Below, in pieces: positions 38,778 to 47,981 of a DNA stretch of 59,372 nt. The stretch's first letter is position 1. Every line of letters begins with the position of its first letter. The stretch comes from Caldilineaceae bacterium (lineage in GTDB: Bacteria > Chloroflexota > Anaerolineae > Caldilineales > Caldilineaceae), in the NCBI GenBank assembly GCA_026989655.1, contig JALSIX010000091.1, positions 1 through 59,372 on the forward strand, given 5' to 3'. The notes under the pieces were generated by a model that had not been told where the DNA came from, did not search any database, and saw only the letters and a program-made list of their open reading frames with translations. Both the position numbers and the translations under genes were made by a program.

Positions 38778-38806
38778 AGTGTACGACGGCCAGGGGCCGA
38801 TGTCAA
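38778..38806 (-). promoter_or_regulatory. Sigma-70 promoter of the lacI-GH65-ABC operon
   Basis: On the minus strand TTGACA (38806-38801) is followed after exactly 17 bases by TACACT (38783-38778). The expected start of transcription, near 38771, falls inside the double operator. Confidence 0.85.
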
Positions 38807-38848
38807 GGGGTGGATCCTTAAAATTTTGCGCCTGGGCGTGGAGATGTT

Positions 38849-38895
38849 CCACCCGGGCAAGGGCCGATGGGAGGGAGGGACCCTTGCCCGGGTGG
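38849..38895 (-). terminator. Perfect inverted repeat downstream of the helicase gene
   Basis: The arms 38849-38863 and 38881-38895 are perfectly complementary over 15 bp with a 17-base loop. The repeat begins 40 bases after the helicase stop codon and lies before the lacI promoter. No direct T-run follows. Termination of helicase transcription is the likeliest role. Confidence 0.6.
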
Positions 38896-38934
38896 GGAGA
38901 GAGCGGGGAAAGCCGGCGCTGGCCGGCGGCCTGT

Positions 38935-40155
38935 CTATCGCCGAACCCGACGAGCGGGAAGGCGGCTCCGGCCCCGGGGACCGCGCCTGTTCCGCCCCCG
39001 GACCGGGCCTCGGCCGGGGCGATGTCCGGGCTGCGGGGGCGCGAAGCCCGCCATCTGGAGGCGTTCCAGGGGCTTGCCCAGCAGCCGTTCGATCTGGTGC
39101 ACCATGCCGAAGTCCGTGGCGGTGACCAGGGTGATGGCCGTGCCGTGGTCACCGGCTCGGCCTGTGCGACCGATGCGGTGGATGTAGGCGTCCACGGTGT
39201 CGGGCATGTCGAAGTTGACCACGTGGGAGATGGCCGTCACGTGGATGCCCCGGGCGGCCACATCCGTGGCCACCAGGAGATCGGTGCGCCCTTGGCGGAA
39301 GGCCTGGATGGCCCGTTGGCGTTGGGACTGGCTCAGGTTGCCCTGGAGTTCGTCGGCCCGATGGCCGGCCCGTGCCAGGTCCTGGGCCAGGTAGTGGGCC
39401 CGACGTTTGGTGCGGGTGAAGATCAGCACGCGGTCGGTGGCGGTCTGCCGGAGCCAGGCCAGCAGCAGGCCGGTCTTGTCCTTGGGCTCCACCGCGTACA
39501 TGGCGTGGGAGACGGTCTGGGCCGGGGCCCTGGCGTCCACCTGGACGGTCACCGGCTCCTGCAGGATCTCGTGGGCCAGGCCACGGATCTCCCGGGGCAT
39601 GGTGGCGGAGAAGAAGAGGGTCTGCCGTTCTCGGGGCAGGCTGTGCAGGATCCGCCGGATGTCGGGCAGGAAGCCCATGTCGCACATGCGGTCTGCCTCG
39701 TCCAACACCACCATCTCCACCCCGGAGAGGCGGATGCTGTGGTCGCCCATCAGGTCGAGCAGGCGTCCCGGACAGGCCACCACCACATCCACGCCTCGGC
39801 GCAGGGCCTTCACCTGGGCATGGCGGCTGACGCCCCCGTACACGGTGGCGCTGCGCAGGCCGGTGTGCCGGCCCAGGAGGCGGAGGCTCTGGTGGATCTG
39901 CTCGGCCAGCTCTCGGGTGGGGGCCAGGATGAGGGCTCGGGGCACGCCCCGTCCTCGGCCGTCCTGGAGGCGTTGGAGGAGGGGCAGGACGAAGGCGGCG
40001 GTCTTGCCGGTGCCGGTCTGGGCCAGGCCCAGGAGGTCCCGGCCTTCCAGGGCCACGGGGATGGCCTGGGCCTGGATGGGGGTGGGCGTCGTGAAGCCGG
40101 CGGCTGCCACGCCCCGCTGGATCCGCGGGTGCAGGGCAAAGCGATCGAAGGTCAT
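38935..40155 (-). CDS. DEAD-box ATP-dependent RNA helicase
   Basis: This 406-residue protein carries all standard motifs in order: the Q motif ([14 protein letters not shown]), Walker [17 protein letters not shown], the DEAD box [11 protein letters not shown], and the C-terminal HRIGRTGR. A short basic Arg/Gly/Pro-rich tail (about 375-406) could bind RNA. AAGGAG precedes the ATG at 40155. It resembles the RhlE/CsdA group of small helicases involved in ribosome assembly or RNA decay, but the exact subgroup cannot be fixed. It appears to be monocistronic. Confidence 0.94.
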   Translation of the reverse strand: MTFDRFALHPRIQRGVAAAGFTTPTPIQAQAIPVALEGRDLLGLAQTGTGKTAAFVLPLLQRLQDGRGRGVPRALILAPTRELAEQIHQSLRLLGRHTGLRSATVYGGVSRHAQVKALRRGVDVVVACPGRLLDLMGDHSIRLSGVEMVVLDEADRMCDMGFLPDIRRILHSLPRERQTLFFSATMPREIRGLAHEILQEPVTVQVDARAPAQTVSHAMYAVEPKDKTGLLLAWLRQTATDRVLIFTRTKRRAHYLAQDLARAGHRADELQGNLSQSQRQRAIQAFRQGRTDLLVATDVAARGIHVTAISHVVNFDMPDTVDAYIHRIGRTGRAGDHGTAITLVTATDFGMVHQIERLLGKPLERLQMAGFAPPQPGHRPGRGPVRGRNRRGPRGRSRLPARRVRR

Positions 40156-40368
40156 GGGTGTGCTCCTTGGCAACGTTGGACTGCATTCGAGCCAAGTCGC
40201 ACACTCAGCTCTGATATGCAGAGGGAAAAGGCGGTTCGGGGACCTGCGGCCGGGGCAACAGCTCCTCGGAGAGAACGGGGACACCCGGGCGGGGCCCGGT
40301 GAACCCAGGTTCACCCCTCCAGCATACCCTGGATGGGTGAAAAGCGCAAACGGCGGGGCCTGAGCGGT

Positions 40369-41781
40369 TCAGGGGCCCCCTGGAGGCGGGCCGGCCTTCC
40401 CATGCCCACGTAGGGGCCATAGGGCGACGAGGCTGTGGCTCGCCAGCACACAGAGGAGCGGCATGATGGCCACCCGGAAACGGGGGGCGCCCGCGGGACC
40501 GGCCACTCCGGCCAGATAGAGGACGATGCCCCCGAAGAGCCAGGGCCAGGACGGCCGACGAAGGTGGGCGAGCAGGGTGCGGAGAGCCAGGCCATAGACC
40601 AGGGCCAGATAGGGGACGGTGAAGGCCATGTAGGCCCAGAAGGTTGGAGGAAACGTTTCCAACGCGGTCATCAGGGAACGCCATTGGCTGGGGGCCGTGA
40701 TGAGCATGCCGTAGATCGCCGAAGTGTCTATCTGGGTCTCCCCGGTGAGCACGGTGTTGACGGCAAAGACGCCGGGCAGGAAGACCTTGGCGGTGCCGAG
40801 GAGATGAACCCGGGCGTAGTTCCAGGGCCGCTTGCCGATCTCGTCCAGGGCCAGACGAAGGGCTCGGTCCGCGAACTCCGCCTCGTTCCAGCGAAAGGCG
40901 CCCTGTTCCCGGAGTTGGGCGTCGTACCGTTGCGCGACGGACCAGTGGTCCTCTCCGGTCTCCAGGGCTTTGGCCAGAGCGGCGCCGTAGTAGAGCATGT
41001 TGATGCCGGGAGCCGAGGTGAGGTTGGGGACCCCGAAACGGGCGAGGTTGCGCAGCCGCCAGGGCAGCAACACCATCTGAAACGCGAGGAGGTACAGGAC
41101 CGCATGCCCGACGATCTGTCGGCGGGGTGCCCCCTGGCGGAGTCGGGCCGCAGACCACGCGACGACGAAGAGCAACGGCAGGTACAGGGAGCGGGGGTGC
41201 GTGAGGGTGGCCAGGCCCAGGGCAAGGCCGCTGGCCAGGGCCCATTTCGGTTCCGGTCGCGCCAGCATGACCATGCCCAGGAAGATGGAGCCCGTCAAGA
41301 GCAGGGTGTACTCGGTATCCGACCAGAGGAGAGCGGTGTACAGGATGGAATGAGGGCTCAGGGCCAGGAGGGCCGCGGCCAGAAGTCCGGCCCGGGGAGC
41401 GATGAGCCGGCGGGCCATCAGGTAGACCCCCAGGACGGTGAGGGTTCCCATCAGGGCCTGCAGGAACAGCATGGCGACCGGTTCCCGGTCGAACAGCCTG
41501 TAGACCGCGGCCAGGGTCAGCGGATAGATGGGGGTGCGAAAGTTGTCGGGCCGGTAGGGTGGGGCCGAATCCCTGGAGAAGCCGTGGCCCTGCACCAGGT
41601 TCTGTGCGAGCTGATGGTAGCCAATGGCGTCGGTCTGGAGGTAGCGCTCCGGATAGGGCGCCACATAGGCCACCAACGCGAGTCGGAGGGCCAGGCCGAC
41701 GCCCAGTACCAAGGCCAGCGCCCGGCCGTGAGGCGAGCACAGCTTGGGGCTCCAGAGTCCACCCATGGATAGACGCTGCAT
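40369..41781 (-). CDS. Integral membrane glycosyltransferase of the GT39/ArnT-like family
   Basis: About 470 residues with roughly ten hydrophobic segments. After the first helix (LALVLGVGLALRLALVAYVA) comes the acidic loop YLQTDAIGYHQLAQNLVQGHGFS, and then RTPIYPLTLAAVYRLF. This layout is found in polyprenyl-phosphate-sugar-dependent transferases (dolichyl-phosphate-mannose and ArnT families), where an Asp in the first loop is catalytic. The acceptor could be protein or lipid. The start at 41781 has GGAGG about 10 bases upstream; an in-frame extension to 41889 is less likely. Neighbours give no functional hint. Confidence 0.75.
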   Translation of the reverse strand: MQRLSMGGLWSPKLCSPHGRALALVLGVGLALRLALVAYVAPYPERYLQTDAIGYHQLAQNLVQGHGFSRDSAPPYRPDNFRTPIYPLTLAAVYRLFDREPVAMLFLQALMGTLTVLGVYLMARRLIAPRAGLLAAALLALSPHSILYTALLWSDTEYTLLLTGSIFLGMVMLARPEPKWALASGLALGLATLTHPRSLYLPLLFVVAWSAARLRQGAPRRQIVGHAVLYLLAFQMVLLPWRLRNLARFGVPNLTSAPGINMLYYGAALAKALETGEDHWSVAQRYDAQLREQGAFRWNEAEFADRALRLALDEIGKRPWNYARVHLLGTAKVFLPGVFAVNTVLTGETQIDTSAIYGMLITAPSQWRSLMTALETFPPTFWAYMAFTVPYLALVYGLALRTLLAHLRRPSWPWLFGGIVLYLAGVAGPAGAPRFRVAIMPLLCVLASHSLVALWPLRGHGKAGPPPGGP

Positions 41782-42096
41782 CTCAGGGTGTCCTCCCGGC
41801 TTGGAGGAAGACGACGGAGCTGCGTTGAGAAGCTCCCGTGGAAGGCCTGAATGCCCCGGAGATACCCTCTCGTTCCCGTGGCGGTCCACGGTGTCCCCTG
41901 GGGCGTGGTCCGGGGCGAGGTTCTCCTCATTCTAAATCTCGTCTCCTCGCAAGAGGGCTCCGGCAATCCATGGAATTCCCTCTGCCGCGCCTCGCACGGA
42001 AGCGGGCCTCAATGGCCGTGAGGGCGTTCTTCAATCCGGCGGGGATGGGTCGGACCCAGAGCTCTGTGGTTGTCCCGGTGTGGGAGGGGCAGGGGG
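41782..42096. other. Gap between the lyase-like gene and the membrane transferase gene
   Basis: No credible gene. A minus-strand TAGAAT at 41934-41929 could be a -10 element for the transferase gene but lacks a -35. No strong hairpin is seen after the lyase gene. Confidence 0.5.
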
Positions 42097-43569
42097 TCAC
42101 AGCCGGGATCGCACCGCCTCCTGCCTCAGGGTGTCGCTCCGCTCCAGCCGTTCTCGGGCCTGGGAGAGCCACCCACGGTCTGCCTCCAGCTCCTGGGCCA
42201 GGGCGTCCAGGAGCCGGGCAGTGGCCTCGGGCGCGGCGCCGCCCGGCCCCCGACGGACGGCCACGAAGTGCCAGGGGTCCAGGGCCTGGTGGAACGCAGC
42301 GGCATCCAGGGCCACCTCCTGGCCCAGGACGGCCCGGGCGGCGGCCTGGAGATCTGCCAGGGTGAGGTCCTGGGCCTGCTTGCCCTGGGCCAGGGCGTCG
42401 TGGACCAGGCGGGCCACCACCTGGTGGGCCGCGCGGAAGGGGAGGCCGGCGCTGTGCACCAGGGTGTCCGCGAGCTCGGTGGCTGTGGTGAAGCCCCCGC
42501 CGGCCTGCTGGGCCAGCCGCTCCCGGTCCACCTCCACGGTTTCCAGGACAGCCGTGTAGAGGGCCAGGCTCTCCTCCAGGGCGGCCAGAGCCCCGTGGAC
42601 CGGCGGCAGGATCTCGTCCTCGATGTCCTGGGTATCGCCGTAGGGGATGTTGTGGCACTGGGTCACCACCGTGGCGGCCAGCCCCAGGGCCCGGCTCAGG
42701 CGGGCCCGCAGGTGTTCCAGCGCCACGGGGTTGCGCTTCTGGGGCATGATGGAGCTGATCTGGAGGAAGCTGGGGTGGAGGCGCAGCCCCCCCACCTCCG
42801 CGGTGGCCAGGAAGAGCAGATCCCGGGTCACCCGGCCCAGGTCCACAGCCCAGGCCTGGATCCCGTGGGCCATGGCCAGCAGGTGGTCGCTGGCCGCGAT
42901 GGCGTGGTGGGTGCTGGCCAGGATGCCGTCGAAGCCCAGGAGCTGGGCCAGCCGTTCTCGGTCCAGAGGGAGGCCTGTGCCGGTGAACGCGGCAGCCCCC
43001 AGGGGGGAGAGGTTGACCCGTTGGTACGCGAGCTGGAGGAGGGATTGGTCGTGGCCCAGGGTGCTCAGGACACCGGCCAGGTAGTGGGCCAGGGTGGTGG
43101 GCTGGGCGGGCTGGGTATGGGTGTAGCCCGGCATGAGGGTGTGGAGGTGCTGCCGGGCCAGGGCGAGCAGGGCCGCGCGCAACCGGGCTCCTGCTTCGTA
43201 CAGGTCCAGCAGGTGGTCCCGGAAGTCCAGCCGGGCCAGGGCCTGGCCCAGGTCGTTGCGGCTGCGCGCGAGCTGGAGGTTGCCGCCGAGTTCCGGTCCC
43301 ACCCGTTCGATGATGGCTGCCTCGGTGCGGAAGAAGAGGTCCTCGATGCCGGGGCGATAGTCCAGGGCCTGGGGACCGGCGGCCTGGAGGGCCTGGATGG
43401 CCTGGAGGAGGGCCCGGGCGTTCTCGGGGGAGATGAGGCCCTGTTCAGCCAGGACCAGGGTGTGGGCCTGGTGGCAGGCCCACATGGGCTCCAGCCAGCA
43501 GCGCTGGGCGTCCCCGTATCCGGGCCGGAGCACCGTGCGTTCGTAGACGGGATGGGGGAAGTGGGTCAC
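42097..43569 (-). CDS. Argininosuccinate-lyase-like enzyme of the fumarase/aspartase superfamily
   Basis: The 490-residue protein has the superfamily signature SSIMPQKRNP (with the catalytic-loop Ser) and LARSRNDLGQ and GYTHTQPAQPTT, matching the argininosuccinate lyase branch. These enzymes remove fumarate from an N-succinyl-type substrate. The usual ArgH N-terminus with WGGRF is absent; instead it begins MTHFPHPVYERTVLRPGY. The gene starts 4 bases after a sugar permease gene and is the last of the ROK-regulated operon; no other arginine gene is near. A catabolic lyase acting on another N-substituted aspartate is therefore possible, but a true ArgH cannot be excluded. Confidence 0.8.
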   Translation of the reverse strand: MTHFPHPVYERTVLRPGYGDAQRCWLEPMWACHQAHTLVLAEQGLISPENARALLQAIQALQAAGPQALDYRPGIEDLFFRTEAAIIERVGPELGGNLQLARSRNDLGQALARLDFRDHLLDLYEAGARLRAALLALARQHLHTLMPGYTHTQPAQPTTLAHYLAGVLSTLGHDQSLLQLAYQRVNLSPLGAAAFTGTGLPLDRERLAQLLGFDGILASTHHAIAASDHLLAMAHGIQAWAVDLGRVTRDLLFLATAEVGGLRLHPSFLQISSIMPQKRNPVALEHLRARLSRALGLAATVVTQCHNIPYGDTQDIEDEILPPVHGALAALEESLALYTAVLETVEVDRERLAQQAGGGFTTATELADTLVHSAGLPFRAAHQVVARLVHDALAQGKQAQDLTLADLQAAARAVLGQEVALDAAAFHQALDPWHFVAVRRGPGGAAPEATARLLDALAQELEADRGWLSQARERLERSDTLRQEAVRSRL

Positions 43570-43573
43570 GGCG

Positions 43574-44470
43574 TCAGCCCTTCAGCCCGGTGAGCGCGAT
43601 GCCCTTGATGATCTGGCGCTGGAAGACGAGGAAGACCGTGAGCAGGGGCACGCTGGCCAGGCTGGCCGCGGTCATGATCTTCTCCCACTCGGTGGTGGAC
43701 TCGCCTCGGAAGAAGCTCAGGCCCACGGGCAGGGTGTAGTACTCTCGGCCGCTGGCGATGATCAGGGGCCAGATGTAGGCGTTCCAGTTGCCGATGAAGT
43801 TGAAGATGGCCAGCGCGGCGATGGCCGGCCGCACCAGGGGCAGCGCGATGCTCCACCAGATCCCGAACTCGCTCATGCCGTCGATCCGGGCCGCGTCCAG
43901 CAACTCGTTGGGCACGCCGTCGAAGAACTGGCGCATGAGGAAGATGCCCGCCGCGGTGATCACCCCAGGGAAGGCGATGCCCCAGTACTGGGCCAGTCCC
44001 TGGTGCCAGCCCCACTGGACGCTCATGGTGTACCAGGGGATGATGAGCATCTCGGTGGGAACCATCAGGGTGCCCAGCATGCCGATGAAGATGAGCTCCT
44101 TGCCCGGAAAGCGGAACTTGTTCAGGGTGTAGCCGGCCAGCGCGTCGAAGAAGACCACGCTGGTGGTGCTGATGATGGCCACGATGATGCTGTTCAGGTA
44201 CCAGCGGCCGAAGTTGGCCGTCTGGAGCACCCGCACGTAGTTCTCCAGGGTGGGGTTCTGGGGCAGGAAGGAGAACTGGACCATCTCCGGCGGGGGCTTC
44301 AGGCTGGTCAGCAGCATCCAGATGAAGGGGGTGACCATGGCCACCGCGCCCAGGCTCAGGAGGACGTAGGCCAGGGCGCTGCTCCAGGTGAGGCCGCGGC
44401 CTCGGCCCGGCGCGGAGACCACCCGGTCGGCCAGCTCCAATGTCCGTTCCACCCGCGTCTCCACGGCCAT
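43574..44470 (-). CDS. Carbohydrate ABC transporter permease, MalG type (second system)
   Basis: This 298-residue permease has a first helix YVLLSLGAVAMVTPFIWMLLTSL, the EAA loop LDAARIDGMSEFGIWWSIALPLVRPA and the terminal segment IIKGIALTGLKG. It is encoded 31 bases after the MalF-type gene and 4 bases before the lyase-like gene. Like the other transport cluster in the window, this one has no ATPase gene. Confidence 0.92.
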   Translation of the reverse strand: MAVETRVERTLELADRVVSAPGRGRGLTWSSALAYVLLSLGAVAMVTPFIWMLLTSLKPPPEMVQFSFLPQNPTLENYVRVLQTANFGRWYLNSIIVAIISTTSVVFFDALAGYTLNKFRFPGKELIFIGMLGTLMVPTEMLIIPWYTMSVQWGWHQGLAQYWGIAFPGVITAAGIFLMRQFFDGVPNELLDAARIDGMSEFGIWWSIALPLVRPAIAALAIFNFIGNWNAYIWPLIIASGREYYTLPVGLSFFRGESTTEWEKIMTAASLASVPLLTVFLVFQRQIIKGIALTGLKG

Positions 44471-44501
44471 GATGCGTGCCTCCTGGCGGATCTTCGCCGC
44501 C

Positions 44502-45407
44502 TCAGTACTCCACCCGCTGGGAGAGGAAGCGGAGCTGCACGATGGTGATCAGGAGGATGAGGAGAAAGAGGATCACGGTCAGCGCGGCCGCGAAGCCCAT
44601 GTTGTAGCTGGAGAACCCCTCCCGGTAGACCTCCAGGACCACGGTGGTGGTGCTCTTCAGAGGGCCTCCGGTGCCCTGGGGGCTCATGTTCTGGACCAGG
44701 GCGAACATGCGCAGGTAGGAGATGGTGCCCAGGACGGTCAGGTAGACGATGACCGGGTTCAGCAGGGGCAGGGTGATGTGGCGAAAGAGCTGCCAGGGGG
44801 TGGCACCGTCGATCCGCGCGGCCTCGTAGTACATCTCGGGGATCTGCTGGAGCCCGGCCAGGAAGATGATCACCGCGAAGCCCAGGTTCTGCCACACGGC
44901 CACCGCGGTGATGGACTGGAGGGCCTGTTGCGGGCTCTTGGTGAAGGGCTGGTTGGGCAGGCCCAGGGCCGAGAGGACCTGGTTGATCAGGCCGGTCTGG
45001 GGCTGGTAGAGCCAGTTCCACACGAAGGCCACGGCCACCGCGGAGGTGACGTAGGGCGCGAAATAGGCCACCCGATAGAGGGTGACGAAACGGCGGATGT
45101 GGTTCATCATCAGCGCGATGGCCAGGCCCAGCACCAGTTGGGAGGGCACGCCGTAGACCACGTAGCGGATGGTGTTCCAGAACGCGGCCCGGACCGCGCT
45201 GCGGGGCTTGAACAGCTCCTCCCCGATCTGTCGGTAGTGCTCCAGCCCCACCCAGGGACCGCTGGCCTCGAAGACGTTCCAGTCACGGAAGCTGATGTTG
45301 AAGGCCAGCAGGGTGGGATACCAGCGGATCACCACGAAGAAGAGGACGGGGATGGCCAGGAAGATGTAGGCCCAGAGAACCTGGCGCTGGTGTAGGGTGA
45401 GTCGCAT
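44502..45407 (-). CDS. Carbohydrate ABC transporter permease, MalF type (second system)
   Basis: This 301-residue permease has a first helix VLWAYIFLAIPVLFFVVIRWYPTLLAF and the EAA loop YEAARIDGATPWQLFRHITLPLLNPV. The ATG at 45407 has AGGAGG 6 bases upstream; the open frame further upstream overlaps the end of the solute-binding gene and is not used. It forms the heterodimer partner of the following MalG-type permease. Confidence 0.92.
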   Translation of the reverse strand: MRLTLHQRQVLWAYIFLAIPVLFFVVIRWYPTLLAFNISFRDWNVFEASGPWVGLEHYRQIGEELFKPRSAVRAAFWNTIRYVVYGVPSQLVLGLAIALMMNHIRRFVTLYRVAYFAPYVTSAVAVAFVWNWLYQPQTGLINQVLSALGLPNQPFTKSPQQALQSITAVAVWQNLGFAVIIFLAGLQQIPEMYYEAARIDGATPWQLFRHITLPLLNPVIVYLTVLGTISYLRMFALVQNMSPQGTGGPLKSTTTVVLEVYREGFSSYNMGFAAALTVILFLLILLITIVQLRFLSQRVEY

Positions 45408-45468
45408 GGCATCCTCCTTCCGGGGCTCCCCCCCGCGTGGCGAGAGGAGGAGCCCCGGAACGGGGGCG

Positions 45469-46845
45469 TTACCGATCGCCCCAGAACTCGTCCAGCACAG
45501 CCTGCTCCTCCTCCGCGGCGATCTCCAGGGCTTCATCCGGGTCCATCTCGGCCAGGACCACGTTGTCGAAGGCGTCGATGAGGACCTGGCGCTGCTTGCT
45601 CTCGTCCACGAAGAAGGTCGCGTGCGCGTACTCCAGGCCTCGGGCAAAGGCGCCCAGCTTGGGGTCGGCCAACAGCTCGGGATCGCTGCCGGCTTCGATC
45701 TGCGCGGGCAGCTCACCCACCTCCCGCACCCACAGGGCGCCGGCCTCTGGGCTGGTGATGAACTTCAGGAACTTCACCGCGGCCTCCATGCGCTTGGGAT
45801 CCGCGGCGGCCTTCTTGGTGATGCCGTGGGTCCAGTAGGAGCCGAAGGTGCTCTTGATGCCGTTGTACTCGGGCAGCTCCGCGACGCCGAAGTTCAGGTC
45901 CGGGGCCTTGTTGGCGATGGTGCCCAGCCGGAAGGAACCGTCCACGTGGAAGCAGACCTTGCCGGCCAGGAACGCGTTGGTGCTGCCGTCGAACAGGTCC
46001 TTGTCCCCGGTCTCCAGCTCGGTGCGGAAGGAGACCAGGTAGCGCCAGGCCTCCTTGCCCGCGTCGCTGTTGTACATCACCTGGCGGTAGTCGTCGCTGT
46101 AGGGCTGCCCACCGAACTGCCGGACCAGCACCTCCCGGAACCAGTGGTGGTCCTGGGCCGCGGGCTCCACCACAAAGCCCTGCACCAGGAAGTTGCCCTG
46201 GTCGTCCCGCTGGGTGCACTGGACGGCCATCTCCCGGAGCTCATCCAGGGTTCGGGGCGGCGATTCGGGATCCAGCCCGGCCTGGGCCATCAGGTCCTTG
46301 TTGTAGAAGAGGGCTAAGGTCCGCACCGCGGTGGGCAGGGTCCACAGCTTCCCGTCCCAGATGCTGGCCCGGACCATGGGGCTGAACTGCTCCTCCACCA
46401 TGCGGATGGGGAACTCGTCCTCGGGCAGGGGGACCAGATAGCCCGCGTCGATCCAGGCCACCTGCCAGCCGTAGAAGAGGGTGACCACGTCGGGCCCCAC
46501 GCCGGCCGGGACACTGGCCGCGATCTTGTCCCGGAACTCCGCGTAGGGGATGTCCGCGTTGTGGATCACCCGGATGTTCGGGTTCTCGGCCTGGAACATC
46601 TCGATGAGCTTGTCCATGGCCTTCACCCGGGCCTCGAAGTTGTACTGCCAGTACTCGATCTCGATGACCTCCTCCTCCGCGGCCGGGGCCTCCTCCTCTG
46701 GGGCCGTCTCCTGGGCCGGCGCGGCCTCCTGGGCCTCTGGAGCGGCTTCCTGGCCACCGGGCGCGGCCGGGGCCGGGCACGCGGCCAGGACCAGCGCGGC
46801 CGTCAACAACACGGCGAGAACCATCCACAGACGTCGGTGCAACAT
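45469..46845 (-). CDS. Sugar ABC transporter solute-binding lipoprotein (second system)
   Basis: The 458-residue SBP_bac_1 protein has a lipobox signal (LTAALVLAAC) and an acidic Ala/Pro/Glu/Gln spacer (about 24-60). The binding fold follows (IEIEYWQYNFEARVKAMDKLIEMFQAENPNI, LALFYNKDLMAQAGLD, GKVCFHVDGSFRLG). CAAGGAGG precedes the ATG. It is in the operon with the BadF-type kinase and the amidohydrolase, which suggests an amino sugar or similar derivative as cargo. This is only an inference. Confidence 0.93.
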   Translation of the reverse strand: MLHRRLWMVLAVLLTAALVLAACPAPAAPGGQEAAPEAQEAAPAQETAPEEEAPAAEEEVIEIEYWQYNFEARVKAMDKLIEMFQAENPNIRVIHNADIPYAEFRDKIAASVPAGVGPDVVTLFYGWQVAWIDAGYLVPLPEDEFPIRMVEEQFSPMVRASIWDGKLWTLPTAVRTLALFYNKDLMAQAGLDPESPPRTLDELREMAVQCTQRDDQGNFLVQGFVVEPAAQDHHWFREVLVRQFGGQPYSDDYRQVMYNSDAGKEAWRYLVSFRTELETGDKDLFDGSTNAFLAGKVCFHVDGSFRLGTIANKAPDLNFGVAELPEYNGIKSTFGSYWTHGITKKAAADPKRMEAAVKFLKFITSPEAGALWVREVGELPAQIEAGSDPELLADPKLGAFARGLEYAHATFFVDESKQRQVLIDAFDNVVLAEMDPDEALEIAAEEEQAVLDEFWGDR

Positions 46846-46936
46846 GGCGACCTCCTTGAGTGTGGGCGTGGAACGTGGAACACAGGTGGAAAGGATGCGC
46901 CACCGGAGGGATGCACGGCATCCCCCCGGTGGACCC

Positions 46937-47920
46937 TCAGTCTCCGGCCTCCTTGTGGGGGGGCCGCTCCTCCATCTTCAACAGCCTCCGCGCGTTGCCG
47001 GCAAAGATCATCTGGATGTGCTCCGCGGGCATGTTCAGGTCCAGACAGTCCCGCATCTGGTCCTGGAGATAGCGGAAGGCGAAGCCTCGGGGAAACCAGC
47101 TGGAGTCCGAGCCGAAGAGGATGCGTGTCGGCCCCACCGTCTCGTAGAACTTGCGGAAGAGGTACTTGACGCTCACCTCTCCGGGGACCCAGCGGATCCA
47201 CTGCAGGCTGCCGCTGGTGTCCACGCACACGTTGGGACAGGCCCAACAGAGCTGGAGGGTCTCTCGCTCCCAGGCACAGCCGAAGTGGGGCACCACAAAG
47301 GTCACCTCGGGAAAGGCCTTGGCCACGTTGTGGAGCTTCAGGGGGTTGATGTTCTCGTGCCAGGCGATCCCACCCGCCCCGCCCTGGATGCCGAAGTGGA
47401 TCAGCACCGGGATCTCCAGCTCCGCACATTTCTCCCAGACAGGCCAGATGCGCGGATCCTCGATGGGCTGCTCGATGCTGGGGGCCAGGAGCTTGTAGCC
47501 CCGCAGGCCCAGCTCCCGCACGGCCCGGTCCAGCCGTTCCACCGCGTCGGGCAGGAAGGGGCTGTGGTGGGCGAAGCCGAAGAACCGGCCCGGGTACTGG
47601 GCACAGATCTGGGCCAGATGTTCGTTGCCCCCACCGGTGACGAAGACGATGGCCCGGATGCCGTAGCGCTCCAGCTCCTGGAGCCACCGGCGGGCCTGTT
47701 CCTCGTCCCCGGGGTGGGCCTCTGGGGGCTCTGGCCGGGGGAAACCCCACATCCGTCGCCAGTGTTCCTGGTAGGGGCGGCTCATCTCCCGGATCCGCTG
47801 GGCCCGTTCGGGCCCCACCTGTGCGATGTAGCGCTGGACCGTGTCGCCCATGTCGGGGAACCAGGGGCGATTCGTCGGGAAGTGGGCGTGGAAATCGATG
47901 ACCTCGAAACCCTGGTACAT
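46937..47920 (-). CDS. Amidohydrolase of the COG2159 (ACMSD-like) family
   Basis: This 327-residue TIM-barrel metal-dependent hydrolase has an N-terminal metal motif DFHAHFP, a central HFG (LIHFGIQGG), VVPHFGC as the second metal His strand, and a C-terminal catalytic Asp in ILFGSDSSWFPRGF. The family includes decarboxylases and lactone or amide hydrolases. The ATG at 47920 (MYQGFEVIDFHAH) is preferred over an upstream extension. It lies between the kinase and transporter genes in one operon, so it probably processes the imported compound. The reaction is not known. Confidence 0.85.
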   Translation of the reverse strand: MYQGFEVIDFHAHFPTNRPWFPDMGDTVQRYIAQVGPERAQRIREMSRPYQEHWRRMWGFPRPEPPEAHPGDEEQARRWLQELERYGIRAIVFVTGGGNEHLAQICAQYPGRFFGFAHHSPFLPDAVERLDRAVRELGLRGYKLLAPSIEQPIEDPRIWPVWEKCAELEIPVLIHFGIQGGAGGIAWHENINPLKLHNVAKAFPEVTFVVPHFGCAWERETLQLCWACPNVCVDTSGSLQWIRWVPGEVSVKYLFRKFYETVGPTRILFGSDSSWFPRGFAFRYLQDQMRDCLDLNMPAEHIQMIFAGNARRLLKMEERPPHKEAGD

Positions 47921-47981
47921 GGTGTGTCCGCCTGTGGATGAAAGGGATGGACGGAACGGCTCCACGGGAGCCCGGTGGCGG

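Noticed and set aside
40171-40178. CAACGTTG palindrome in the helicase leader
   Set aside because: Only 8 bases, single copy, and no nearby promoter element to relate it to.
40652-40663. Palindrome GGAAACGTTTCC resembling a LacI-family operator
   Set aside because: It lies inside the coding sequence of the membrane transferase, far from any promoter, and differs from the CGAACGTTCG sites; probably chance.
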